Positions 10,278 to 21,850 of a stretch of 64,000 bases of DNA are shown one piece after another. The stretch's first letter is position 1. Each line of letters begins with the position of its first letter. The notes under the pieces were generated by a model. The model had not been told where the DNA came from. It saw only the letters and a program-made list of their open reading frames with translations, and made no database searches. The stretch lies in the NCBI GenBank assembly GCA_018105865.1, contig CM030869.1:186001-250000 (forward strand), in the 5' to 3' direction. Source of the stretch: Metaphire vulgaris. Taxonomy: Eukaryota > Annelida > Clitellata > Crassiclitellata > Megascolecidae. A program made the translations under genes and the position numbers.

Positions 10278-11956
10278 TTCCAATAACTAACTCAGCATCT
10301 AAAATAAATTGAAGACAGTCTTTCACACAGTCACTTCTGCACACATTATACAACAATACAACATTCAAAATTATTAAGAGTTCCTCATTCTAAAATAAAC
10401 ATCTCCCATTTCTCCAAAAGACAGAGATCCTCTTACACAGTAAAGAAGCTAAGCAGATGCCAGCCTTCGTTAAAAGCAATGCTTCCCCTTAAATGAGTAG
10501 AAATTGAACAGCTGTTTTGTAATTCTTACATTACATTGCATTACACTTACCTCCATCTGATGTTAACAGTCCTTCCTAGTTCCTACTGAATATGGCCCAA
10601 GGATTGTCTCTGTGTCCGGTTATTTACATGCGGTCATCAACAACCTTGACTCAATTGTTTTCCTTATTTCAATATATTTACTATTCCATCTATTATCTGT
10701 CTACCTCTGTGGCTATCCCAACAGAGCGTCAGCTCTTAAACCGGGAGATGTTGTATCTCCCCGGGTTCAACACCCAACGATCAGAGATTTTATTTCTCAT
10801 GCAGCCGGCAAGGAGTGGGAGTTAAAATGGTTTGTGTAATGTACAAAAGTTCGCTGTGTTCTGATATGCTAGTTGCAATAGACAGTGAATGAGGCTGTGC
10901 TAGGTGTCTAGTAACCATGAATGACCGCTATAGACCTAATAGTTACTTGACAAAGCACCGCACACAATTATCAAAACACGTACAACAAACGGCTGGTCAA
11001 CACAGGACAGAACAAAAAGGGATTAAAGATGAGAAAAAGCACTGGGGAAAAGCTAATTTGTAGGAATTAAGCTAACACAAGCGCTATAGAAATTAGGTTA
11101 ATTATGTTACAATTTAGACACCAGGAACTGACGGTGATCTCGACATACAAGAAATGAAGAACACTTTCAGATGAAATTAAGAGGCAGTCTCTGTCGAGCG
11201 GACGAAGACTGCGCCAAAACATCCAAGACAATAGAATTTGCTTTAATAACAATACTTTTTATTTATTTCACTAAAACGCCTTTATTTCACTCACATGATT
11301 CTTGTAAACCAAGATGATCACGTGACCAACGCTGGTTCCCGGCGGCTATATAATGAAAACTCGAGATGTTGCAAGTAAGTAAAGTAAAAAGGGTCTATCT
11401 ATGCTATTTCCGGTGCCTGCAAATCTTTAATATATTACTCATAGCATTTATTGCATTTCTTTCTCGATTTACTGGCGCTTTACAGTCAGAAAGAAGCTTA
11501 TGATGACCTTTTACTACTTGTCATGGTTTTGAAAAGATACTGTACTGTAAACGAGTTGCGATAACATTTTTGCTTCTCAGGGTTTTTAATTACATGTATT
11601 TTAAAGCTCCGCTTCTGAAACATGCACCCTCTGCTAAAAATTCGCCCCGACGCGTCTGCCCTGGAGTGACGAACAGGGAGAGCGAACCCCCCAGGATGTC
11701 GCTGGATGCGGTCTATGGAGGCACTCTACTAGGCCAGATGGGACACTCATATGATGACCGATTACTGCCGGCGTTTGAAGACAAGACAGCTAGCAACTAG
11801 GGTACACACCAGAAAGCGCAGCTTCTTACCAGGATTATGCCGACTGTCGAAGTTGCTAGAGCCTTTTTTAATGTTTCAACAAACTATTTGAGCATAGTTA
11901 ACACTATAAATTACATGTAGTCTATACTTGATTTAGTTAAATGCTGTTTACCCACT
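10278..11956. other. GDAP2 upstream region, no further gene recognised
   Basis: It holds a probable minus-strand 5' untranslated exon ending at 10551 with a strong GTAAGT donor. From about 11430 to 11665 there is a decayed copy of the repeat family seen intact at 26251-26535 (shared ATGCACCC...AAAATTCG...CTGCC order), including two degenerate copies of the shared TTTTTGCTTGTCAG motif. The remaining sequence shows no recognisable coding signal. Confidence 0.4.
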
Positions 11957-12331
11957 TGGGGCTGTCCATTAATTACGTCAATTTAGGGGAGGGGTTTGAA
12001 AAGTTTGACAGTTGTTGACAGAGGGGTCGAGAAGTTGACGTCAACAATTTCACTTTTTACAAATAATCAGGAATTGAAATTTCATGGAATACCACTGTAC
12101 TTATTACAATGGGAAAAAGCATGGCAAAAAGGTCACCACCAGATTTTGACACTCGAGCAAAAAATGGTCATCACCACAAAAATTCTAACCTTGTTATTGT
12201 GAACTGTCAATGACCTGGAGGGGGGTCAAAAGTTTTTGACGTAATTACAGGGTGGGTTAAGTGAAAGTTTAGTTGTTGACAATAGGGGAGGGGGTCAAAA
12301 ATTGCTGACATAATTAATGGACAGGTCCTTT
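11957..12331. mobile_element. MITE with GGGGCTGTCCATTAATTACG ends
   Basis: The left end GGGGCTGTCCATTAATTACG is mirrored by ATAATTAATGGACAGGTCC near 12308-12328. The interior has GGGGAGGGG blocks, and GCAAAAAATGGTCATCACC at about 12160. Relatives lie at 24691-24803, 29035-29153 and, as a fragment, near 16329. It has no coding capacity. Confidence 0.7.
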
Positions 12332-13396
12332 TTTCAATTATTGTTACTCAGGCTGGCAAATTTTCCCATTGTAACTACAGTGTAAAAAAAATTTTATTTG
12401 CAATTTCTATTTTTAAAAAATTGACATGATAGAGAAATTCTGTGCAGATCTGAAATCAGCATATCAAAATTATGTAGTCAGTTCGCGTAGCCAGCAGTGG
12501 GCTGTTGTGTTGCCTCAGTATCAGTACTATGTCCTCTGGCACTTTGCCAGAGGGAGCTGGGAGGGATGTTGTCCTGTCGGAGCTGGTCAATCCATCCTTT
12601 TCTAGAGTGCCTCAGAGAATGCTTCCAGGAGGAATCAGGGTGACGTCCAGATTAACCTGATGCCGCAGTTTTCGGAGGCCGGCACATCCTCTTAGAGGCG
12701 AGTTACGTGGCCAAATACAGCAAAATTATGTAGAATTACCTCAAAACATCTTTCAACCAATTTCATTTTAATTAGCAGTGTAGATGCATGAATTTAGTTG
12801 CAGATTTTCAATTGTTGCAACTTTCAGTTGTGCTATATATAAATGGTGACAATCTATACAACATTGAAAATTAGAGCAAAGTAATCTGCATTAAACCATG
12901 CATTCCCCATGTTCCCCCTACTGTTCCAGGTCACAAATTGCACCCTGCTCCTATTGATCACTGACAGCATTGCTCCTTTCACATTTATAAAGACTAGACC
13001 TTGGGGTACTTTCTTAGAAGACAGGTTGCTAAATTAGAAAATTTGTTTCAACCAATTGATAAAATGATTCAAATTAATAATTTTGAAATAAATATGTCCC
13101 TGCACAAACTGTCTCTGCAAACACAAGTACTCATTACTCACTGAACTCACCTTGGCAGCTGAAGCTAAATTATGAGGTGTGATTTAACTCACATAAAATC
13201 GTGATAAAAACTAATAATTTTATAATGCAGCCAAGACCATTTATTGCAAAACTTACCTGGAAAATGTATGGAAAACCAATCATCCAACCTTTTGTTAGCA
13301 AAATGGATTTGGTAGACAATCTACCTGGCAACAGACCCCATCAACAATCAATTTCAAGTCATTTGATTCAACAGCGATCAACTTTGATGCAGTGCG
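12332..13396. other. No gene assigned
   Basis: A GC-richer segment at 12480-12720 reads like part of a dispersed repeat but has no recognisable protein. On the minus strand, sequence ending at 13254 with TTTTCCAG|GTAAGT could be an exon (IVYQIHFANKRLDDWF), but I cannot link it to a family. Confidence 0.3.
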
Positions 13397-13575
13397 AGAG
13401 GCCTGATCAGTATTTCAGAGGTTTGAGGCCCATTCTAGCTGGTAGCTGAGAGACTGTGATGTCTTCCACAGCTTTTTCTGTTTTCTTTTTCTTCTGTGAT
13501 GTCTTCTTCGAGTCTTCTGAGACCAGTGATGTCTCCTCGTGCTGTCTTTCCATATGTCGGCAGATTGCAAGAGAC
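13397..13575 (-). CDS. Possible C-terminal exon of an unidentified gene
   Basis: The minus strand is open for about 55 codons, ending VSQLPARMGLKPLKY then TGA (stop at 13397-13399). It contains a lysine-rich run (KKTSQKKKKTEK). The composition looks like a real hydrophilic tail rather than a repeat, but the upstream acceptor is uncertain and other frames are open too. I do not recognise the family. Confidence 0.3.
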
Positions 13576-13830
13576 TTTCAAATTTATATTGACATATTGC
13601 AGATACAACACCTACTCACTCAAAGTAGAATTTATTATGTAAATGAGCATTTCCATACAACTATTTCAAATATTTATCTGAATGAATTTATTGATTTATT
13701 CAATTAACATCCTTAATATTGGATTAATTAAAAATTTATTTACAAAATCTGTACTCTTAAGCCATTTTTTTAGGCTGGCTGCACTTGCTCTATTTCTTTT
13801 TTTAAAATGTGCACCAAAGGTTTAAGAAAA

Positions 13831-14181
13831 ATGCAAGACCAGCATCTTCAAATGAGCCTCGTGCAGATCTGCATGATGGATATACAATCCTGCCTAACTC
13901 GCCGAACGAGCAGAATGCAAATCCGCTGTACAGAAATACAATCTTGTCCAGGGAAACGAACGGATGGACTGCAAATCCAGAGATGCAATCCCGCTCAACG
14001 TGAGTTGCGCGAGCCTCTGTGCAATGGAAATACATTCCTGTCTGTCCGAACCGTTGGACTAAGCCACATGCAAATCTGGACAGCAGAAATACAATCTCAC
14101 CCGACCAACAAATCAGTGAGGACTGCATATCCGTCACGCAGATCTGCACGAGGGTTGTTTGACAACGATGACCTTGCATTT
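13831..14181. repeat. 350-bp imperfect palindrome with internal ~55-bp repeats
   Basis: The left end ATGCAAGACC...CCTCGTGCAGATCTGC and the right end GCAGATCTGCACGAGG...CTTGCAT are inverted copies, and similarity continues to the centre. Within each half a segment of about 55 bp with GAAATACAATC and GCAAATCC recurs. Because of the symmetry, both strands carry a similar ~126-codon open frame (LVQIC, YPS-RSARG). I treat it as a foldback repeat, not a gene. Confidence 0.7.
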
Positions 14182-14338
14182 TCATAAAAAGTATGGAGCC
14201 TTTGCCCTACCACTTTTGGGTTAAAAAGCTGAAAATTATTGTGCCAATAATTTAGAATTACACACTTGTTTTAAGATTATAATTTATGTCCAGTCACTTT
14301 CCTCCAACATTTTTCACAAAGAGAAATTGTTTTCTTAC

Positions 14339-14928
14339 CCTGTCTGCATTAATTCTATTCCAATACATCAAGAAAAGATGGGATAATTTGCACATTGAAA
14401 GACTGAAATGATGCGTTCTTGCACAATATTTCGCTTGAAAACTGAGCTTCAGTAATTTCAACACCCAAGAGACTGACAAAGATTCATTTCCTGCTTCTAA
14501 AACAAAAACAGTATCCAAAATGTTTGACAATGTTCAGCAAATTGTGGCAAATCAGCAGATATCTTTATATTTAAACTAAAAGGCTGCTATTTGGGTCACA
14601 ACAATTCTTCAGTTCCATTCTATTGTAAAAATTAATATTAAATATAGTTAAATAATATGAGGGGAATATTTCTAACCCCATACTTAATACAAATTATAGT
14701 GTCATTCACATGTTGTTTAATATCTGATTTCTTCAAAACTTATTATTTGTAATAGTACAATTATTACTATTTAGAAATATCATTATTGTTAATATAAATA
14801 TTAATATCTATTATTTATTATTATTCTAGTCACTCACCAAATCTACCTGATTCACATAGATAAAGACTTGTAGATATGCTATAATGCTGCCAATTCTTGC
14901 AAGGCTTTTCTGTTGCTCCTGAACGGAC
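14339..14928 (-). CDS. Two spliceable exons of an unidentified gene
   Basis: Exon 14838-14928 has acceptor TTTTATTAG, encodes SVQEQQKSLARIGSIIAYLQ then VFIYVNQVDL, and ends TTG|GTGAGT. Exon 14339-14496 has acceptor TTTGTTTTAG, stays open through VLKLLKLSFQAKYCARTHHF, and ends AGG|GTAAGA. Good splice signals and amphipathic content suggest a real minus-strand gene. The two exons do not join in frame directly, so another exon is missing or one boundary is wrong. No family recognised. Confidence 0.35.
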
Positions 14929-15079
14929 CTAATAAAAATATAAATTAAATATTAATAGCCATTTGTGAACCACAACCAATCAACATTCTGTTAATAAATA
15001 ATACAAAATCTGTAAGACTCGAACTGTTGATTAATCGCTGCTAACGCATCATACGCATGCCCAATTAACGCGTTAAAAT

Positions 15080-15394
15080 TTAGCGCGATTTTAAGCAACC
15101 ACCGAATGGGCAATGGATAAAGCCGGGTTCAAAGAACCCTACTGGAAACAGTAAGAAAGCTGAAATGCTAGGGACATATTGTGCGAACAAAACAGGAATG
15201 TCTCGAGAAAGAAATAATGCAAGACACAATGCCAGGATCATGAAAAAGAGGTAGACTAAGAAAATTTCGGTTTCGAAGATTTCCTCCAGTAATTCATACA
15301 TTATTGGACGAATATACCTGGCGATTATGTTACCCGCTATCAAATCATCAGGATTTACGCCAAAAATTCTCGTAATTAAAACAGTAATTTGCAT
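15080..15394 (-). CDS. Small ORF with hydrophobic segments, unidentified
   Basis: A 104-codon frame from ATG 15394 begins MQITVLITRIFGVNPDDLIA. It has two hydrophobic stretches (about residues 46-66 and 75-88) that could be membrane helices. It may be the first exon of the gene at 13.4-14.9 kb or a separate small membrane protein. No homologue is recognised. Confidence 0.3.
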   Translation of the reverse strand: MQITVLITRIFGVNPDDLIAGNIIARYIRPIMYELLEEIFETEIFLVYLFFMILALCLALFLSRDIPVLFAQYVPSISAFLLFPVGFFEPGFIHCPFGGCLKSR

Positions 15395-15819
15395 TTTAAT
15401 CGCAAATAACTCTTAATCTTACGTCAGTGGCGGCTTCGAGTAGATTTCTCGTTTATACCTAAACCTCGTTTAAACTACACTGTATGTTTCGTCAACTTCT
15501 ACTCCAGCGCTCGCATTATCAGTTTATCACATTAAATTAAACCAATAAAACTTAGATCGCATTGTACAACTTACCCAGCTTTTGTTCCGATGCCGCTCTT
15601 CTCAAGCACAGCCTTTGTCCAAATGAAACCAAATCCCCTTCTTCTCAGCACAGCCAGGCACAGCCTTTGTCTAAATCCCGCTCTTCTCAACGGTCGATGC
15701 CTCTTTGGCAGTGATGCCAGTGAACTTTTTGAAAAAAACCAGATTGCGTTTTTAAAACCCAGAAAGCCCATTATATCGAAGTTCTACGCTGCTACAGTAT
15801 TGTTGCTGATAATAATAAT

Positions 15820-15866
<47 letters not shown>

Positions 15867-16328
15867 TGATTTAAAGTGGTTTTTGAGGCTATGTAGCCTA
15901 ATCCTGTGTGGAAACGCAATTTTTAAGTTGTATGTTTGTCGAGCGCATATTGTAGATCGTGTCCAGTCAGTGTTTATTCTAGGCATTCTCTGGGGGAATT
16001 CCTCCCCAGTTTTAAAATTCCCAAAATTTTTAATGTTGGCTGGGGATGGAAATCCCCTCCCAAAAGTGTGGAGACTCAGACATTGTCCCCCCAAACATTT
16101 CAAAATCCCCCCAATGGCTCAAGATGGCTAGAATAAACACAGTGTCCAGTGCATAGTCTCTGTGGCTTATTATGGGGACTGATATGAATGATTCTATTTC
16201 AGATCCGCGACCCACCGTCTGAGGGTATGTTTTTGTCTTCGGAATATATCTGTGGGGGTTCTCTGTCACTTCCTGGACCGTCATTGTAGCCTAAGTGGAA
16301 GTAAATAGGTAGATAGGTAGGTAGGTTG
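15395..16328. other. No gene; (AAT)n and C-rich dispersed repeat
   Basis: An (AAT)n microsatellite runs at about 15808-15864. At 15990-16115 is a C/G-rich dispersed segment (GGGGGAATTCCTCCCC, AATCCCCCCAATG). No coding segment identified. Confidence 0.4.
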
Positions 16329-16530
16329 GGGGCTGTCCATTGTGTCAACAATTTTGGGTCAGTTTTTGACCCCTCCGCCCAGTGTAGGTGGTAAAAATAA
16401 CCGCAACCGTAATCCCATGGAGTTATTATTAGAGGAGACGGCATTACGTCATTTCTAATAATAACTCCATGCGTAATCCAACGATTCAAAATTTGAATAG
16501 TTCTAGTCTGCGTCACTGGTCCACTGCTTA
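16329..16530. mobile_element. Truncated GGGGCTGTCC-family MITE
   Basis: It begins GGGGGCTGTCCATTGTGTCAACAATTTTGGGTCAGTTTTTGACCCC, matching the left half of the element at 29035-29153. The matching right end is not visible. It hosts the 56-bp palindrome at 16416-16471; the right limit given here is approximate. Confidence 0.5.
16416..16471. mobile_element. 56-bp palindromic element with 8-bp target duplication
   Basis: Perfect 18-bp inverted arms (CATGGAGTTATTATTAGA and its complement) surround a 20-base centre. CGTAATCC lies directly on both sides (16408-16415 and 16472-16479). Arm ends resemble those of the 30-33 bp elements (CATAGA versus CATGGA). Confidence 0.75.
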
Positions 16531-16867
16531 CTCAAACCATTGTAAGGAAGTAAGTAAAATATCTTGATTTTCTATATTATATATTCTAAATAAGTAATTC
16601 TAAGTATTATTGCAGATCACAACGATTTGTATATCATAGTGGAGAGTATCCAGAACACTCTCTATGCCCACCAACATAGCCAGTATCTATGCTGGTGTGC
16701 AAGAAATCTGCTTCTGCCATTGGCGTCTATTAATAGACAACAATGGTTGCTATGGTTTCTGGAAACTTTCTGCCCACCAGTGGGCGGAGCAATCGGACCT
16801 TGTTGGTAAACATTGGATACCCCTATACACTTGTTTACATACCCATAACAGATAGGACATTAGAGGA

Positions 16868-16937
16868 ACGGTCCAGTAAGCGACGGTCCAGGAAGTGACG
16901 GTCCAGGAAGTGACGGGCCAGGAAGCGACGGGACACC
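16868..16937. repeat. 15-bp minisatellite
   Basis: Four tandem units of ACGGTCCAGGAAGTG with few changes, then a partial fifth. A single diverged inverted match lies near 16266-16282. Confidence 0.85.
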
Positions 16938-17715
16938 ATCTGTGGGGATGTCTCTACGACAAAGTGACCGGGGAACTCGTCGATGTCCCCCCTACCCCCG
17001 CGGACAACCAATCCGAAGCTACCGGTTGTTCGCGTGACCTGTTGGCCTCGGAACGAGAAGCCTCTTCTACAGGACGCCAAGAACGCCGGTGAACTGATCA
17101 GCTGTCCCGTCTACACCACAGTGACGGCGACCGTCGGCAGACGGTCCTTGAGCTGGATCTCAGGCACAGCGGAACAGAGCTTAATCTAGGCCGTTTCCGG
17201 AGGGGAAAATTGCCCTTCACGCCCTTCACCCCTGGAAATTTCAAATTCCCACCGGAAATTTTGATATATTACATCAACTAACAGCAACCCCCTAACAGAA
17301 TCCCCCCGGCTTTGTCAGTCCCCCCCGGCTTTTTTAGTTTTCCCCCGGAGTCCAGGAGTCTAGATTAAACACTGCAGCGGAGTTCCGGCGTTACGCTGGA
17401 TCCTAAGAGGACTTCACGGAACCATTCGACCTTTCTAGGGTTCCCTCCCCGCAACCCCACCCCACCCCGTCCTTCTCTCGTCCTCTTATTACTTAAAGTA
17501 CTTGTTATTTGTGCTTTTGTTTGAAATGTGTATAATTGTGGCAACGTGAACACTGACTCAATTACTAATTGACTTTAAAGACGACCGACTAGATTTGTTT
17601 GAAGTAAGAATTCTATTTATTTTGTATCTGAAGTCAATGACAGTTTTTGCAGTGTTAAGTGAAAACAGTGTCTGTTAATCTTGCTAAAGTGTTTGATGAT
17701 GAAAATATTATTTTA

Positions 17716-17718
<3 letters not shown>
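16938..17718. other. No gene; C-rich repeat segment
   Basis: 16940-17190 is GC-rich with several open frames but no recognisable domain. 17200-17365 is a C/G-rich dispersed segment (CCCCCCGGCTTT repeated), similar in style to 15990-16115. Confidence 0.35.
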
Positions 17719-17787
<69 letters not shown>

Positions 17788-17874
17788 GTATACTACAGCT
17801 GTACTGCAGAGAGCATAGACCATAGCCCTCGTAAACCACCATACCACATGACAAACTGCTCTTAAAGCTTGATC

Positions 17875-17933
<59 letters not shown>

Positions 17934-17965
17934 ATTATATATATAATTATATTTATATATATACA
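17719..17965. repeat. Two (AT)n microsatellites
   Basis: (AT)n at about 17719-17787 and 17880-17965, separated by about 90 bp of unique sequence. The minus-strand Ile/Tyr ORF across them is an artefact. Confidence 0.95.
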
Positions 17966-18359
17966 TATACCTCCCCCCCCATTCTGTTCGGGACCGGCTG
18001 CGAGATTGCGAGGCCCCAGCCTCCCCGCCCCACGCCAATGACGTCCCTGAGGGTAGGGGATAGTACTAGATCGAGGAAAAAGCGCCAGACAGCAGACTAA
18101 AGCGTTTGAGACGACGACCTGTTTTTGTACGTCAAGACATTTGAGCCGGAAAATGTGGAAGTACACCTCCCTCTGACGGAACAATCTTATTTCTTGTAGC
18201 TTATTGTATACAGACATATTTGATTTCGTCAGGTGTCTAAACTTACAATGGATTCAAATAACTTTTTGTAGGCCTATTTCTTATTTCTGGTGGCTTATTG
18301 TATACATGCATATTTGAAATGCCCCTTTCAGCATCTGAAGTGATTGAATTGTCGTGAAG

Positions 18360-18565
18360 CAGTGGCGTAGCCAGGATTTCCGGAAGGGAGGTTTTGAAAA
18401 AAAGTTCGTCGATAACCGCCAAGGAGGGGTTTTCACCCCAAAATCGCCAAAAATCGCCTCAAAAATAAAGATTGCCTGGGAATACGTACATAACATATTT
18501 TTTTCGCGCCGTCCAAACCTAACCGTCCTAACCCCCAAACCCCCCTCCCCGTGGCTACGCCACTG
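18360..18565. mobile_element. hAT-type MITE, CAGTGGCGTAGCCA family
   Basis: It starts CAGTGGCGTAGCCAGG and ends GTGGCTACGCCACTG. The 8-bp direct repeat TCGTGAAG flanks it exactly (18352-18359 and 18566-18573). It is 206 bp, with no coding capacity. Its ends match the 1.27-kb element at 23574-24847. Confidence 0.9.
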
Positions 18566-19153
18566 TCGTGAAGGCATACCAGCACACAAGTAACGTTAAC
18601 ATGATACTAATAGCAGGTGTCGAATAATTGCCCATAAACCCATTTTGCCCTGAAGGGATATCTCGGGAAAGAATGACTAGCGGGAAATCGGGAGACGGGC
18701 ACGCCTGAATAGGGGCATTGTTTGGTATGTTCCTTCAGAAAGAATGTGACGCTCTGGGAACAGAATTCAGTGAAAGAATATAACGCCAGGGAGGCGGCGA
18801 TAGGGTCGATGCTATTGGACACTCTAAAATTCCAGAGTTGTCCAATGCTCTTCTGCTAAAACAGCAAACCATTGTTCGTTGCTGAATTGTGTGACAGATG
18901 GGCAGGTGCTTCAGAACAATGTAAGAAATGCGACAAGCATCCCTATAATTTCCCCCAGGAGGCCAGGGTTTATGGAACGGACGCCCAAGGCCAATAGGGC
19001 TGAGAGAGTTAAACAAGAAACTACAGTAATTGCTTTTGTTGTTGTTGTTGTAATTGTCACTTCGACTGACGACGGCGTTCACTTAGTGCTTAAGTCTCTG
19101 GTTTGGCATCTCATTCGACGGCTGATGTCTCCCTTCGTCTACTGACAGGGCGC

Positions 19154-19155
<2 letters not shown>
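18566..19155. other. No gene recognised
   Basis: Open frames on both strands (for example 18607-18822 minus and 18879-19145 plus) show no domain I recognise. A short GTT run lies at about 19038-19052. No splice-supported exon could be built. Confidence 0.35.
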
Positions 19156-19212
<57 letters not shown>

Positions 19213-19704
19213 AATAAGTATTTGAAACAAGCTTTTAAATATAATTTCGAATTTTACTACAAAACAGACAGAGCCAATTATTGACGTCTACTTTAGTTTA
19301 CGGAAATATAGACTACAAACCGAATAGAATTGTCGCAGCAGTCGGACGATGAGACGACGGAACTACTAAGAGCGATGGAAGCAGGCACGTCGGAACGAAT
19401 TTTAACAGGGGTGCACTTTTTCAGGGGCGTATCTAAAAAATCATCATTTATCATAAAAAACATGACAATCAAAAAAAGAGAAAAAGGTCATCACTCTTCC
19501 TTTATCATTCCCCTCCCCATCCACGGACCTGGGTATGGGTGTGTGTGAGGCAGATGGGGTAGAGAAGAACCCGATATCCTTTATACGTAATTACTTCGAA
19601 CTGACCGTTTATGCGTTTATGGCATCGACAACAGACTGTGGCTTCACTGGGAGTTGACGTCGAATGCAAATGAACATTGAGAGAGTGAGAGTGAGAGTGA
19701 GAGT

Positions 19705-19798
<94 letters not shown>

Positions 19799-19902
19799 CA
19801 GAACCAAGGCTATTTATTCTGCGAAGAAATCGAACCAGAGGCCAACAGCACCCAAGCAAGATTATTCCAGATGATTTCACAATAGTCATCACTAGATGGC
19901 AA

Positions 19903-19951
<49 letters not shown>
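19156..19951. repeat. TC/GA microsatellite cluster
   Basis: (TC)n at 19156-19210, a long (GA)n at about 19710-19796 preceded by GAGAGTGA units, and (TC)n at about 19905-19951. A degraded member of the 26251-26535 family lies around 19390-19500 (GTGCACTTTTTCAGGGG and AAAAAGGTCATCAC). Confidence 0.9.
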
Positions 19952-19952
<1 letters not shown>

Positions 19953-20611
19953 CAACTACTGCATCTGCATCTGCTGCTGCTGCTGCTGAATAGAATAGCA
20001 ACTTCTTTCACACTTTGTGCGCGCGCATGTGTGTGTGTGCGTGTGCGTGTGTGTGTGACATTAGACCCCATCAGTTAATGTAAAAGGACATTCGCAATCA
20101 GACACCAATTACTGATCACGTGATTAAAATCACTGAATATCATAGCTTAGGCCTACGCGAGTCGTCGTCAGCCCAGATTCATTTAGGCCTTCTTAGAGGC
20201 CTTCATTGCTATTTTGGCCTCAACACGTCATGGATTGAATAATAGTTCAGTGGCTAAAGTCCATAAAAGCCAAGAATCGTTCACTTCTGGATAAAAGCAT
20301 GCCAATTGGCACAGTTATAGGGTACATGGCCCTGAATAAAAAACTTCCGCTTGAGCTGCAGTACGTAGACAAATGACAATAGATACAGTGCCAAATAAAC
20401 AATACTAAGTACAATTGCACAAAATTTGCCGAAAATTTGCAAACAATTATCTTGTCCCAAAGAAAAGAAAGTGTGAAATGATGCTACTGCTTTTATCTTG
20501 AGAAAATCTGCACCTCCTGATGAAAATTCGTTCCGGCGGGTCTGCCAAATTCTCAGATTGTGATGAAAACTGGCGCAATTGTTCATCACCATGAGCAATG
20601 TTGCCAATACC

Positions 20612-21708
20612 ATTCTCTGTAGATTAAAAATGTCCTTTAAAACGTTCAAATTACGCATTAGAGAATACCACAGACAAAATTCTGAATGCCCAGCACATTT
20701 GATATACAAGAGATAGTGGCCTAATTTTTGAAAAAATCTTGATTAGCAGGTGCTCTTCACTTTCTGTCAAAACTGGCCATTCACAAAATCTGCCAATACC
20801 ATTCTCTGTAGATTAAAAATGTCCTTTAAAATGTTCAATTTACGCATTACAGAATACTACAGGCAAAATTCTGAATGCCCAGCACATTTGATATACAAGA
20901 GATAGTGGCCTAAGTTTTGAAAAATCGTGATTAGCAGGTGCTCTTCACTTCTCTGTCAAAAGTGCTAGCCATTCACGCGTCTGCCAATACCATTCTCTGT
21001 AGATTAAAAATGTCCTTTAAAATGTTCAATTTACGCATTAGAGAACTGTACAGGAAAATTCTGAATGAAAACATTTGATATACAAAGAGATAGTGGCCTA
21101 ATTTTTGAAAAAAATTGATTAGCAGGTGCTCTTCACTTCTCTGTCAAAATTGCTAGCCAAAAACACGTCTGCCAATACCATTCTCTGTAGATTAAAAATG
21201 TCCTTTAAAATGTCCAATTTACGCATTAGAGAATACCACAGGCAAAATTCTGAATGCCCAGCACATTTGATATACAAGAGATAGTGGCCTAAAGTTTGAA
21301 AAAATCTTGATTAGCAGGTGCTCTTCACTTCTCTGTCAAAAGTGCTAGCCATTCACACGTCTGCCAATACCATTCTCTGTAGATTAAAAATGTCTTTTAA
21401 AATGTTCAATTTACGCATTAGAGAACTGTACAGGGAAAATTCTGAATGCCAAGCACATTTGATATACAAGAGATAGTGGCCTAATTTTTGAAAAAATCTT
21501 GATTAGCAGGTGGTCTTCACTTCTCTGTCAAAATTGCTAGCCATTCACACGTCTGCCAATACCATTCTCTGTAGATTAAAAATGTCCTTTAAAATGTCCA
21601 ATTTACGCATTAGAAAATATCACAGGCAAAATTCTGAATGCCAAGCACTTTTGATATAAAACTACAGAGAATGGTATTGGCAGACGTGTGAATGGCTAGC
21701 ACTTTTGA
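20612..21708. repeat. ~190-bp satellite, six copies plus inverted end
   Basis: The landmark ATTCTCTGTAGATTAAAAAT begins at 20612, 20801, 20992, 21180, 21372 and 21564, a period of 188-192 bp. Units also share TTACGCATTAGAGAA, GATATACAAGAGATAGTGG and CTTCACTTCTCTGTC. The array ends at 21661-21708 with an inverted piece of the same unit (ACAGAGAATGGTATTGG). Just before it, 20478-20560 matches the right end of the 26251-26535 repeat family. The 142-aa minus-strand ORF at its left edge is derived from the repeat. Confidence 0.9.
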
Positions 21709-21850
21709 TTTCCTTACCCTATCCCACGGGGTACCTCTACCCCTAGCCCTATGGGTACCACTACCCCTAGTGGTACCCATACCCCATACCCATACCCCTA
21801 GTCATACCTTTAGAGGTACCCATTCTCCTACCCTAGGGTACCCCTACTCT
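21709..21850. repeat. C-rich low-complexity tract with repeated GGTACC
   Basis: Irregular TACCCCTA and GGTACC units run for about 140 bp right after the satellite's inverted end, suggesting a decayed short tandem repeat. Confidence 0.7.

Noticed and set aside
13807..14187. 126-127 aa ORFs on both strands as a gene
   Set aside because: Both come from a symmetrical palindrome with internal repeats, and neither has a recognisable domain.
20612..21708. CRISPR-like array
   Set aside because: The period is about 190 bp and the whole unit is repeated, with no repeat-spacer structure; it is a satellite in a eukaryotic genome.
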